Below are positions 1-9,918 of a stretch of 64,000 nt of DNA, one piece after another (position 1 is the first letter of the stretch; each line of letters begins with the position of its first letter). This DNA comes from Panagrolaimus kolymaensis (Eukaryota; Nematoda; Chromadorea; Rhabditida; Panagrolaimidae): NCBI GenBank assembly GCA_028622995.1, contig JAJQJQ010000030.1, positions 496,001 to 560,000 on the forward strand. The letters run 5' to 3'. The notes beneath the pieces were generated by a model. It ran no database searches and had not been told where the DNA came from. It was given only the letters and a program-made list of their open reading frames with translations. A program made the translations under genes and the position numbers.

Positions 1-11
1 AACTAACTAAC

Positions 12-257
12 ATTTTTAATCATTGAATCAAACTCAAATTGAGATTTTTTAGGAATATACCCGGGTTTTTCATCCTCTTCAAGTTCATCCTCATCATTTT
101 CTTCCCATTCATCATAAAGTTTATCAATATCGGCATCAGTAAAATCTCGAATATCTTTTTTCTTTTTATTATCTGAGGCACTTTGTACAACCAAAATAGT
201 TGCGGCGATTGATAAAATTATAAAAATATAAACAAAAATATTTTGGAAATGTTTCAT
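12..257 (-). CDS. MESD-type LRP-receptor chaperone, first exon (partial)
   Basis: This is the N-terminal 82 residues of a likely MESD (mesoderm development) homologue, the ER chaperone that helps LDL-receptor-related proteins fold; the C. elegans member is bmy-1. Seen: a signal peptide or signal anchor (residues 8-27, FVYIFIILSIAATILVV), then a lysine run, then the family hallmark KDIRDFTDADIDKLYDEWEE at about 34-53, followed by an acidic stretch and EKPGYIP. The start at 257 is chosen because it places the hydrophobic segment at the N terminus; an in-frame ATG upstream at 398 adds an unlikely 47 residues. The open frame hits a stop at 5-3, but a good donor (AAT|GTTAGT, exon end at 12, phase 0) explains this as an intron. 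The rest of the gene, with the main MESD fold and the ER-retention tail, lies outside the window. Family assignment rests on the short motif only. Confidence 0.75.
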
Positions 258-637
258 ATTTTTTATTTTTTGATGATTCAAATAAATAAGAAATGGTTTT
301 GTTGTTGAATCAATCAACGACGACGGAAAAAGGAAAAAGCAAATGTTTTTAAGTTTGAGTTTAGCGTTAATGAAAAAAAGGTTGGCTTGTTCAAACAAAA
401 AATAAACGGGACTCTCGCAAAAAAAAGTTCGCTACGAGAACAAATAAAGAAAGTTTATGTTGTTTATTTAAATTTTTCTTCTTCTTAGGTATGTTGTTGG
501 CAGAGTAGATAAGAGAGGATTATTGGCGAATTTTTTCGGCGGCTTTGGGAATTAAAATAAATCACAAAACAATAGTTTTAGTTTTTTGAAGGAAAATCAA
601 TTTTTTGGTATTCATTTTTTTGAGCTCTAATTTCTTG
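258..637. other. 5' flank of the MESD gene, no gene seen
   Basis: This is AT-rich sequence upstream of the MESD start, with no open frame of coding character. The minus-strand frame over 578-781 lacks any hydrophobic or domain signal and overlaps the tRNA-like element and the receptor 3' fragment, so it is not called. Promoters of the MESD gene, and possibly more distant elements of the CUB gene, would lie here, but no specific motif can be supported. Confidence 0.5.
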
Positions 638-710
638 AGCTTCATGGCGCAGTGGTTTATCGCTGTTCTCTGCCATGTTGAACCTTTCAGGTTCGATTCT
701 GCTATGAGGA
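638..710 (+). other. tRNA-like sequence, probably degenerate
   Basis: An A-box-like TGGCGCAGTGG (645-655) and a B-box-like GGTTCGATTC (690-699) are 45 bases apart start to start, the spacing of a real tRNA gene. Outer bases CTTCAT (640-645) can pair with ATGAGG (704-709), and GCG/CGC can form a short D stem. The T stem pairs badly (only CAG/CTG, out of register), the acceptor overlaps the A box, and no convincing anticodon stem forms. A GCC (Gly-like) triplet sits about where an anticodon should be. This is more likely a decayed tRNA or chance pol III boxes than a working tRNA gene. Confidence 0.25.
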
Positions 711-776
711 ACAAAAACAAGCAATCTGTCAATCCTCGCTTTCCTTAGTGGGCGAGAAACTTGTGTAATTGGACTG

Positions 777-995
777 AGCATGATTTTTTCTTTTTTTTGT
801 TTATTTGTATAAAATTTATTTTGACTTTGGATTAAAAATTATTTAAATAAATAAATTCAAGAATGTGAAACTTTCGATAAATGAGAACTTGAAAATTTTG
901 TATTTGTTTCTTCAGTAAAATTTTGTTGTGAAACTCGTGGAGAATTAAAAAGTGGTCGAAGAGATGATGAATATTTCCACGAACATAAAAATCCA
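777..995 (-). pseudogene. Truncated duplicate of the 7TM receptor last exon and 3' UTR
   Basis: This segment repeats 4929-5140, the last part of the receptor gene at 7394-5002. Read on the minus strand it encodes a receptor C-terminal tail (994-857) that starts GFLCSWKYSSSLRP and ends HLSKVSHS before a TGA at 859-857; the rest is 3' UTR-like. Between the two copies I count about five silent and three amino-acid-changing codon differences in the shared tail, so both were under coding constraint until recently or were homogenised. Homology stops abruptly at 995. I see no TM6/TM7 coding sequence or clear splice acceptor to the right, so this is a fragment rather than a gene. It could still be a last exon whose upstream exons were displaced by the CUB gene. 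Confidence 0.7.
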
Positions 996-1308
996 GAGCT
1001 TTCTAACATTATTTTTTGATGCATATATTAAAGAAATAAACATGATCATTTGAACTTTACATATCAGAGCAGCATTTTCTTTATTCATTAAAGAATACTC
1101 TTTTTTTTTTCATTTAAATTGACGTTAAGATAATCCAGGCTTAAAAAAGGCTATCCAAAAAAATACTTACTCCTTAAAATAATTTTTAAGAGCATTTGAA
1201 AACTTAAAGAAATTTTTTGATAAGAAAAAAGCAAAGAAGAAGATCATAGAATTTTAAATGAAAATAATGGATTTTTTTGTGTGTAAAAAAATAAGTTTCT
1301 AAAAAATT
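996..1308. other. Intergenic, upstream of the CUB gene
   Basis: AT-rich, with T and A runs and no usable open frame. The promoter of the CUB gene should be here, but no clear core element can be picked out by eye in such composition. Confidence 0.5.
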
Positions 1309-1318
1309 ATTTTCTCAG
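1309..1318 (+). promoter_or_regulatory. Putative spliced-leader trans-splice acceptor
   Basis: The sequence ATTTTCTCAG ends at 1318, seven bases before the ATG at 1326. A strong nematode-type 3' splice site with no partner donor, just before a start codon, is the usual look of a spliced-leader acceptor. This supports both the nematode assignment and the choice of start for the CUB gene. The leader itself is not in the window. Confidence 0.5.
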
Positions 1319-1325
1319 AGAAATT

Positions 1326-4300
1326 ATGTTAAATTTTTTTGTTTGGATATGTTTTTTCAAAATTATACCTTTGGCTTGGAATTATCAACATGATTCGTAT
1401 TTTACTTTAGCAGAGCAACCAACAACATCAACAACGGATTCCATAATGACATCATCGTCTATTATGGCACCTGAAAACAATAATAATAATGAAACTTTTA
1501 TATGTTTTGAAAATAAAACTTTAAAAATATCGACAGAAAATATTGTATTTTTTGAATCACCAAAATTTCCAAATTTTTTAAATAATAATAATATTTGCTC
1601 ATTGAAATTCGAAATTGAAAGTTCGGAAAATAATTTAAAAGTTTGTTTTAAAAAGAAAAATAAATTAAAAAAAATTAAACCTCTTCATTTTAGAATAAGA
1701 AGAGAGGTATTTTGGTTATAACAAACCCTATTACATCAGGAGATTGTAGTTTGAAGGAAAAATTTCAAGTTTTTAATAACATTAATTCATCTTTTTCATT
1801 TTTAAATTATTGCTTTGATGAAAATAATTACATTCGAACAATTTATAATGCTTTTCAAGGTTTTGCATTATTTGATGATTGGGGTCAGGATGAAAGTTGC
1901 CCATTGGAATCCATAAGTCGAGTGAATCCTTTTAATTTTACCGATGAAACTCAAATAATTTATTTGCAATCAACTTTTTATCCAAATTCAACTCGAAAAC
2001 ATCCATGTTTATGGCAATTTTCTGCCCCTGAAGGTTATGGATTCAAATTTATTATTCAAGAGTTAAATATTCTTTTTCCCGTGCAATTGACTATTGAAAA
2101 TGGTAGTGTTATCCTTGAAACGTATGTAAACGGTGGCGGCAATATTTCAAAAGACATATAAAACTTCAAAGTTTTTTTGTTGTTAAAATTATTCTAAAAA
2201 TTAAAAAAAATTTATTCTAAAACGTTTATATTTTTTTTAGTTAATAAAATTAATAATATTTTTTTAGCGAACGCAGTGCTCGCACAAATTATCCATATTA
2301 CAATAATGATAATTATTTAAAAATTTCTTTATCAAATCACAACCTAGCGACAATATTAAAAAATCTTGAATTTTCAATTTTAATTTCAATTTTTAAAATA
2401 AATTGGAAACCCATTATTGCTGATTGCAAAATAATTAAAACTCTTCAAAGTACTATTTGGAGTTTAAATGATGGATATCCAAATAACGCAAAATGCATTT
2501 ACGAATTAATTCTTGAGCCTCATAGTGAAGCCTATGTTACAGCTTCAATCAACATTGAGCCATTTGGAGATGTAATTAATTATTATGGTAAAAATAATGG
2601 AATAAATGAAACTTTATTTTCATCCGAAAATGATCAAAATTTAAGGTTTTTTTCTAATAAAGATGGAACAAGCAACAAACATATTAAATTCGAATTTATT
2701 AGTGATACAAATATTCAATCGTTTGGATTTGAATTAAATTTTGAAAAAAAGAGTAAATACTAAAACTTTGGTTTTTTTTAGGAAAAAATTAATAATATTT
2801 TTTTCTTTATTTTTTAGTTTGTAAATGCGGGAATCCTATTATATTTCTAAATTGCTTTTCTGGTGATAATATTATGGGGGATAATGACGAACGACGACCA
2901 TATTGTGCTAATTTACGTTGTAATTATACTGTATGTTTTTTTTAATTTTAAATTAATATTTTAAAAAGTTAAATGAAAAAAAACTTTTTTTTATAGTTAA
3001 AGCTCGACGCCAATTGTTCAAAAGAATTTATAAATCTTAGAATTAATATAGAAAATATGAATTCATATTTTGTTGATATATATCGAATAATTTCAAATAA
3101 TGCTATAGTTTATGAAATAAATCGTAATAGTCCTAAATGGATTTCAGCTAATTTAGTTTTGCCAGTATTATATGAAAATATTTTTGAAAAAATTACTAAT
3201 GAATCACCAACAATTCCAAATGTATTCATTAGTGCTTGGGGTATAAGAGGTCGTTATTAATTTGTACATAATGTTAGACATAATACGGTTAATTTTAGAT
3301 CCAGAAATTTCAAAAAATGGAATAAAATTAACAAAAGAAAATCCATTATTTTCAATGGATATCGATTTAATTGCATATAAAATTTTTATTCTCGAAACTG
3401 TATGGTTTTTTTTATGCTTAACAATTTTATAAACACATCTCCCAGATTTTTAGGATGATCCCCAAGACGTAATGGAAATATATATCAATAATGATTTAAA
3501 TGGATTAATTTTTTATGAAAATGAAAGTTTAATTCATCCATTAAATTTTGAGAATTGGTTTGTAACTTTTGCCAAAAAAATTTGTCCTTCCATAAATTTT
3601 AATACTCAAAAAAATTTCTCTTAATTTTTCAAAAAACTTTTGTTGTTTCAATTTTCTGAAGTCCCACATCAAATTTTTTTTCTATTAGGATTTCGGATTT
3701 GAAATTAGCAATCACAGAGATTATCTTTCTCCTTTTCAGTTTTATTCCAAATACCAAATATGCTTATAATTGTAAAATACCACGCCAAAGCGTAGCCGTT
3801 TTATCATCGTGGGGTGAACCTTTTTCACCTTATATTTTGACTTTAAGTCAAAATCATTTTAAAAATTATTGCATTTTCAAAGAAAATGTTTTTGTTTTTG
3901 AAAATAACGATGGAAAACAAAATATTTCTGCTATTTCAAAATTGACTGGAGTTTGCGAAATTTTCATTTTACAAAGTAATATGGAAATTAATTTAATTCA
4001 AAGTTTATGGACTAATGCCATAAATCATCAAACGGTTAAAGTTTATGTTGGAGTTGATGATAAAAAGAAATTATTTTTTGAGTTCAAGTATGTTTTTTTA
4101 ATTCGTTTGAATTTTAAAAAAATGGTAGACTCGTTTTTTTTAACAAAATGTCTTTTTTTTTTTAAATTTATTTCGTTACAAAACTAGAAAGTCAATTTTT
4201 AATTTTTAAATAATAAAAAAATAATTTTTTAGCGCCACTTCTGCATCAAAATGGAAAAATATTTTGCTTACATCTCGAATTTATACATTTCAAATTCCCC

Positions 4301-4934
4301 CAAATTCTTCGCTCATAATTCATTTAATTAACGAAACTTATAACACAATAAATTTTGATAAATTTAATTATCCTTATCAATCAATGTTATCCACGCTTGA
4401 TTATGGAATTGAAACCCAGAAATGTGATCAACTTTTTAATTCATTATTTTTAAATGTTTTATTTAACTTTCAAAATCTCAATGATTGTTATAGCATAAAA
4501 TTTATGGTAGTCGATTATAATCTTACTTCAGGGTTTGATACATATTTTTGCAATAATAATGTTAAAAACTCTACAGAAAATAATTGTGAAAAAAATGATA
4601 GAATAAAGTAAGTGAGCTCCCATGACTTTTGTTACCAAAAGCAAAAGTGAATGCGTTGTTTGTTTTTCTCGATAATTTTTGCAAAGCTTTTTTTTTCTTC
4701 AGTATTACTCATATAAATCAAGAATTTATTTTTTCAAATCCAAATGCAACCATTTTATTTCATTATAGCTTTTTGGATGTTGAAAATTTGCTATGCTCTG
4801 ATTATTCTGGAATTTTACTTTTTATGGAAGTCGTCGTAGATAATTTTTTGGAGGAAAATGTTTTAAAAAATTTTAGCAACAAAAAAATATTAAATTCTGA
4901 AATGAAGGGTTGGAAAATTCCGTTGATAGCATGA
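1326..4934 (+). CDS. Secreted multi-CUB-domain protein, ten exons
   Basis: Predicted exons: 1326-1640, 1694-2121, 2268-2752, 2818-2930, 2997-3240, 3299-3399, 3454-3557, 3689-4087, 4233-4607, 4703-4934; joined they give 931 codons plus TGA, with phases agreeing at every junction. Donors are mostly GTATGT, GTAAAT or GTAAGT and acceptors TTTTAG-like; several introns are only 52-66 bases. Residues 1-20 form a signal peptide (MLNFFVWICFFKIIPLAWNY), then a Thr/Ser/Asn-rich stretch. CUB-like domains follow: the first begins near Cys60 with FFESPKFPNFLNNNNIC; others begin at DESCPLES, at ADCKIIKTLQ with GYPNNAKC, in exon 4 (CKCGNPIIFLNC), and at NCKIPRQSV. Typical domain ends such as SFGFELNF are seen. 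Many N-x-S/T sites fit an extracellular protein. No transmembrane tail is evident. The exon 7-8 junction is uncertain: donor 3558 keeps the long frame, while donor 3562 would give DFGFEIS, a more CUB-like strand, and a stop at 3767-3769. In that case 3740-4934 would be a separate or alternative unit. Specific function is unknown. Confidence 0.7.
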
Positions 4935-5140
4935 TTTTTTTCTTTTTTATTTGTATAAAATTTATTTTCACTTTTAAATTAAAAAAATTTAATAAATAAA
5001 TTCAAGAATGTGAAACCTTCGATAAATGAGAATTTGAAAATTTTGTATTCGTTTCTTCAGTAAAATTATTTTGTGAAACTCGTGGAGAATTAAAAAATGG
5101 TCGAAGCGATGATGAATATTTCCATGAACATAAAAATCCA
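4929..5140. repeat. Parent copy of the duplicated receptor 3' segment
   Basis: This is the intact counterpart of 777-995, in the same orientation. It holds the CUB stop codon (4932-4934), the short gap, and the last 46 codons of the minus-strand receptor. The two copies match almost throughout, with scattered substitutions and a few small indels in the A/T runs. They lie on either side of the CUB gene about 4.15 kb apart, as direct repeats. Confidence 0.8.
4961..4996. terminator. Overlapping poly(A) signals of two convergent genes
   Basis: AATAAA on the plus strand at 4991-4996 lies 57 bases past the CUB stop. AATAAA on the minus strand at 4966-4961 (also 4951-4946) lies about 40 bases past the receptor stop at 5002. 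Each signal lies inside or beyond the other gene's 3' UTR, so the two transcripts should overlap tail to tail. Positions are direct observation; usage is inferred. Confidence 0.55.
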
Positions 5141-7394
5141 TCCAAGCATATTGCTATTCTTAAATATGAACCCAAATAGGCATTGAGATTGATATGGAGG
5201 AGGTTCACCACGATGAAACTAAGAAAGTGTGGAAGAGTATCGGATATTATTTCAGCAAAAATTGTGAAAATTACTATGCTTTCACCCTAAAAATTAAGAA
5301 TTAAGAAAATGAAAAAAATTATAATATTTACGTACTAGAAAAGTGAAATTGTATTTTAGGTTTATAAAATATTATTGAAACTGATACATAAATTTTTTTA
5401 AAAAAGATTAGGGTTACTGTAACTTGAATCACACGCGAAAAAATTATTTTTGTTTTAATTCTACCAGGAAAGTCCTATTTTATTTGTATTTTTTTAGTTA
5501 CGTCAAACTTGTCGTCACTTTAAAATATTTTACCACACTTATTTTTTTATTTCCAGGGAAAACCAACATTTCTAAGACTAGTTTCACATAACTATATACT
5601 TCCTTCCCTATTTACATATTTTTATGTAACCTTTTTAGAAAAATTTTTTTTACCCATGCTTTATTATAATTGTTTTTTCCTGAACTATAAAACCAAAAAC
5701 CATAAAAATAAATAAATAAATAAAAATAAATTTGCTTACAATTTTGCTTCGATTCCCGCTAGCAGCTAAATTAAATTTATGTAAAATATAAAAACATATA
5801 ATTGCTGTAATTAGATGCACCAAAGATAAAATAAGTTTATAAATTATATGAATTTGTTGAACCGTCGCTGTCATCAAACATCCAAATGACCAACAAACTA
5901 AAAAATAAACAAAAAAAATTATTCGTGGCTGAAGAAAAAAATCAAAAATGCAAAAATTTACTAAAAAAATACCAAAAATTTGTCTGTTTTTTTTTGCACA
6001 AAATTTTTCTCAAAAAAAAGCGTTAATTTTTTAAATTAATTATTTATAAAATTAGTAAAGCATAATTAATTTTTATAAAAGGACACTTTAATAATTTCTT
6101 AATTTTATTAGTGCAAAGGAAGGAAACAATTAATAGCGACAAAGATCTTGGTTAAAGTTTACTAAGAAAAAAAAGAGGGAAAAATGATGATATTTTTTGT
6201 TGTTGTTGCTGGAAAGTTCAAAAGTTGAAAGATAGCTGCTTTCTTTTCGGGTGCAAACATTTCTTCTCAGAAAAGTGGCAATAATAAAAAAATGGACGCC
6301 AAAAAATGTTTATTTGTGACGACGACAAATTCCAATTCATCGAATTTTCCAAACATTTTTTATCCATTTTTTAAGTTCCAAAAACTCACCCGCTAAATTT
6401 CCATAATTTCTCGTGTAACAATAAACTATAAGCATCGACAAAGCAGCAAGCAAGGATACTGTAATATAAGCTATTGTCAATGGAGTTTTTAATTTATAAT
6501 ATTTTGTTGGATTCATTTGAATAATCAAACATCGATCCAATGATAAAAAGCTTGCCGCTAATGGAGTAGCAAATGACAAAGTTGAATCCCAAACATTTGT
6601 CCAAAAATACCAATTTTTATCATAAATGTTATCTAAAAAATTATAATAAGAGAAATATTTACATAAATAGGAAGCTAATGATGAATGGTAAAGAAAATAA
6701 AAATGTAAGTCGTCAAAGGTTAAAATACACAAAAAAAATTATTTTTTTTTTGGATTAATGTTTCACTTTGAAAAGATGGAATGAATTTATTTTGGTACAT
6801 ATATCTCAAAGTCCAAACAACTAACGAAATTTTTTTTTATGTAAATTGCATCCTTATTATTAAAAAATTTTTATGCGCGTGATTTTAAAGAAGTCAGTCA
6901 CTAAAAAAGAAGAATGGCTAAAATTACTGTAAAAAATCCCGAATTTTAAATCCAAATTTTTTTTACAAACAACAAAAACTTTAAAAATTCAAAACAAAAT
7001 ATTTTAGAGAATTCTAAAATTTTAAACATTTTTTACAAATTCATCCCCATTTTTTAGTATCTTAGATTTTAAAATTAAAAACAAAGATTATGGAAAAGAA
7101 AAATTTCTTACCAGGTCTCCAAAAAGCCACCAAATATCCATTTCCAATAATGGAAGTAAAAGCAAGAAGCAACCAAATAAAAATATGAATTATTAACGCT
7201 GGAGTTGCTGCAGCTCCCAATCGTCCAGAAATAACTTTAGTATTAAAAAAATTTAAAATTATTCGAAAATTATTTATAAAAATATAAATATATGTTAAAG
7301 TTAAAAAAATGGATTGTCCAAGAAGCAACCAAGCACCGTACACAGCCATCCAATTATTATTGCTACTATTTGTTTGAGTAAAATATTTTTCCAT
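5002..7394 (-). CDS. 7TM serpentine (chemoreceptor-like) GPCR, four exons
   Basis: Exons on the minus strand: 7394-7112, 6674-6390, 5897-5740, 5286-5002; they join in frame to 336 residues, a usual size for nematode serpentine receptors. Donors are GTAAGA, GTGAGT and GTAAGC; acceptors CATTAG, TTTTAG and TTTTAG. The three introns are long (437-492 and 453 bases). Seven hydrophobic segments can be placed: WMAVYGAWLLLGQSIFLTLT (TM1), ALIIHIFIWLLLAFTSIIGN (TM2), a segment ending FATPLAASFLSLDRCLII with DRC where DRY-type receptors have their TM3 motif, LTIAYITVSLLAALSMLIVY (TM4), IYKLILSLVHLITAIICFYI (TM5), SIVIFTIFAEIISDTL (TM6) and AYLGSYLRIAICLDGFLCSW (TM7). N-x-S at the N terminus fits an outside-facing end. 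It should act in the plasma membrane of sensory cells, by family analogy; the exact class (Sr-family) is not assigned and the ligand is unknown. Confidence 0.85.
5287..5739 (-). other. Intron 3 of the 7TM receptor
   Basis: 453 bases of AT-rich sequence between GTAAGC and TTTTTAG on the minus strand. It includes a (TAAA)n-like stretch near 5705-5725 on the plus strand. No nested gene or RNA is seen. Confidence 0.6.
5898..6389 (-). other. Intron 2 of the 7TM receptor
   Basis: 492 bases bounded by GTGAGT and TTTTTTAG on the minus strand. The coding-looking open frame extends a little beyond the donor, but the receptor domain pattern resumes only in exon 3. Nothing else is recognised in it. Confidence 0.6.
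6675..7111 (-). other. Intron 1 of the 7TM receptor
   Basis: 437 bases bounded by GTAAGA and CATTAG on the minus strand, with long T runs. The acceptor is chosen because it alone keeps phase and leads into the ASYLCKYFSYY segment before TM3. No other feature is seen. Confidence 0.55.
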
Positions 7395-8603
7395 TTTTTT
7401 TTCAAAGCTTTTTATTTATTTAAAAAATGTTAAAAAAATTTGTTTAGAAAAAATAATGAATAAAAGAATTTTTTGTAATCAAAGCTCTATTTTGTTTGAG
7501 AGTGTGTGGCTTTATGCTTTGACAGAGGCAAGTGACACAGAAGAAAAAAAAGAGAGAAGAAATTTATGTATGCTTTTTTTCTTCAGTTTTTACGTCATTA
7601 GTCTAATGTTAATTTTCCCATGCAAAATTACTACAAACACTATGATTTAAAAAAAACAAATTAATATTGCTTTTTTAGTTCCATGTAAATGTTTATTGTT
7701 TTGGGTTTTGGTATTTAAGGAAATGAATTTTTTTTTGTTGGAATCTCCTTTCTTGATTTCTTGTAGATTTAATTTTTGACACTGTAAATATGTCAAAATG
7801 TGGTTGTAATTTATTTGTGTAAACAAATTTTGATAGAATTTGTAAAGTGAAATGACACAAAATTATTTATTTTTTAAATTAATAAAAAAGAAACTTAAAA
7901 AAAGAATAAAGAAAAATTCAAAAAAGCTATATAAATTTTTTTTCTTCAGCAAGAAAAAAAACGACGAAAAAATTTATTTTTGTAACAAATCAATCGAATG
8001 AATTTTTTTTTTTTGCCGATTTTAGTTTTCTTTTTTTCAAAAAGCATAGAATTGTTTTTGAAAGTAGCAAAAAAAATTAAGGTGTAGATAGACATTTCCT
8101 GTAAAAATGAACGTTTTCAATTGAAGCTTACATTCAAAACATTTGTTTTCGGGTGATAAACATTATTTATCTTTTATTTTTTCTTAAATAATATTTTTTT
8201 GTTTGTTGAAATAAAATCTCTATAAATTTATAAAACTTTTGGGAATGTTTGATTTCTCTTTGCGAAAACTTTTATAAAAAGAAAAAAATAGATATTTAGT
8301 TATTTTATGGTATTGAAATGTTCAGGAATAAAAAGTATGAATAAAGATTTTAATTTTATCTTGTACTTATCAAATGCAAAAAGTTTGATTTAAACATTTA
8401 ATGTCCGGTTCAATTCATTGTCACCTTTAAATAAATAATTATAAAGTGCATAGGTTCGCAAGATGTTCCGTTCCGGGTTAAACTTTTTATTTATTCTTTT
8501 CGGGCAAATTATATTTTATTTATTAACTTTGCAAAGAAAAAATGAGTAAAGCAACTTAACATAATTTAAAACTGGAAAAAAAAGGATTTTAAAATATTCA
8601 AAG
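7395..8603. other. Region between two divergent receptor genes
   Basis: About 1.2 kb of very AT-rich DNA upstream of both receptor units. The plus frame at 7456-7650 has no domain or signal pattern and is not called. One short frame at 8463-8549 (28 residues, MFRSGLNFLFILFGQIIFYL) is a plausible transmembrane helix ending at a GTAAAG donor. It could be an upstream exon of the receptor at 8604, but its phase (2) does not fit the AG at 8602-8603, which needs phase 1. No promoter motif can be supported. Confidence 0.4.
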
Positions 8604-9637
8604 TGTATATTTTCAAACCCGATGGCCAAGTTTTTCCTTTGATGGTCGATTTGGAAGCTTATGCATTATTTTATAAAATAAATTCATATATTTTTATTAT
8701 CGCAACTATTTTGGAAGGCCTTTTTACGATTTTATCTGTAACGAAATATTATTCCATGGGAAAATTGAGAAAAGCAAGGGCTAAAAAACAAGAAGTTCGA
8801 TTGCTTTGTAAGTGTTTTATTTATTTATAAAAAAAAAGATTAATTAATAAATTTGATTGGAATCAGGGGTTTTATTTTCATAAAAAGAAAAGATTTTTGA
8901 TCAGAGACCGAGCCTTTTCTAAGAATTTCGGTGGCTTAAACTTTAAACTTTCTTTTAAAAAAATGACTTGCGAAAAAAAATTATTCTCGATATAAAAATG
9001 CTGCTTTGACTTTTGCATCGGAAAAATGAGGAAGTTCAGTAAAAAAAACTTCCTCCTCTCGAAAAAATTCATATTGTCATATGTTTCACATTTCATATTA
9101 CACCTATCATAATTTTTACATTTTTTAAAAATTGGATTTTAATAAGCCTCCAATTAAATGCAAAGAAACATTACTGTAAACAAAAAAAGCAATTTTCCAT
9201 TATTTTTTTTTTTTTTTTTCAGCTGTTTCATGCATAATTTTTATTGCACAAATTTTGAGAAGTGTTTATAATTTTACAAATCCATTGTTTCAAAATAATG
9301 CAGAAATGAAAGATTTTTATAATCGTCTTTTACCTTTGACCGTGGATCTTTGTGCTTGGTCCAGAAGTATATCTTTAATAATTTTAAGGTAAATGTTTAT
9401 ATAATAATTAATTATATATTCGCAAGACGATTAATTTTGGATTTTATTTTTTTCCAAGTCTATAATTTTATTAATATGTTTTATTTTTGTTTCAGTTATA
9501 CCACGAGAAAAGCCTTTTATTCTTTATATTTTAAATTTATGATGTCTGATGCTGCTTTAATTTCAATGACGACTGTGAAACCATTCAAAATCGAAATTAC
9601 AGGGAACAAAAAATCAAATATTATTTTAAATACATAA
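8604..9637 (+). CDS. C-terminal half of a second 7TM receptor, 5' part missing
   Basis: Three exons, 8604-8807, 9223-9388 and 9496-9637, join in phase and end at TAA. They encode about 170 residues with three hydrophobic segments that look like TM5 (YALFYKINSYIFIIATILEG), TM6 (VSCIIFIAQILRSVYNF) and TM7 (LTVDLCAWSRSISLIILR). A basic loop before TM6 (MGKLRKARAKKQEVRLL) and a short cytoplasmic tail follow the layout of nematode serpentine receptors. Donors are GTAAGT and GTAAAT; acceptors are good poly-pyrimidine CAG sites. The left edge is uncertain: upstream sequence closes at a TAA at 8567-8569, the AG at 8602-8603 has a weak pyrimidine tract, and the first in-frame ATG is at 8642. No TM1-TM4 exons were found back to the divergent receptor at 7394. 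It is either a 5'-truncated relic or a gene whose early exons I failed to see. It is not closely similar to the 7394-5002 receptor. Confidence 0.55.
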
Positions 9638-9918
9638 CTTTTTATAGTTGCCCATAATTTTAATAGGCATCCTTTCCACAAAAAAATTATGTAGGTATTT
9701 TTTTGCAAAATCAAGAAATCGAGTAAATAAATTAAAAAAAGTACCCATTTTATTATTATTTCAAAACAAATACAAAACAAACAAAAAACACAAAACTACA
9801 ATATACAATGCTTAAAAAAACCCACTACGAATTATTATTATTTTTATCAGATCAAAATTATGAGTTTAATTTTATTTTTTTTTATGAATGAAGGTTATTC
9901 AAATTTTTCTCATATTTC
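9638..9918. other. Short gap between convergent genes with poly(A) signals
   Basis: AATAAA on the plus strand at 9726-9731 would serve the receptor fragment. AATAAA on the minus strand at 9876-9871, about 43 bases past the stop at 9919, would serve the MIG-18-like gene. The minus frame over 9517-9780 is only the reverse of receptor sequence and is not a gene. Confidence 0.5.

Noticed and set aside
578..781. Minus-strand 67-residue frame
   Set aside because: It overlaps the tRNA-like boxes and the start of the receptor fragment, and has no signal or domain.
1641..1721. Continuation of the first CUB exon past 1640
   Set aside because: The frame does continue to a stop at 1721, but it becomes a Lys-rich translation of a 53-base GT-AG intron; splicing restores the CUB pattern in the next exon.
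7456..7650. Plus-strand 64-residue frame upstream of the receptors
   Set aside because: Its composition is that of A/T-rich spacer and it has no splice partner or recognisable motif.
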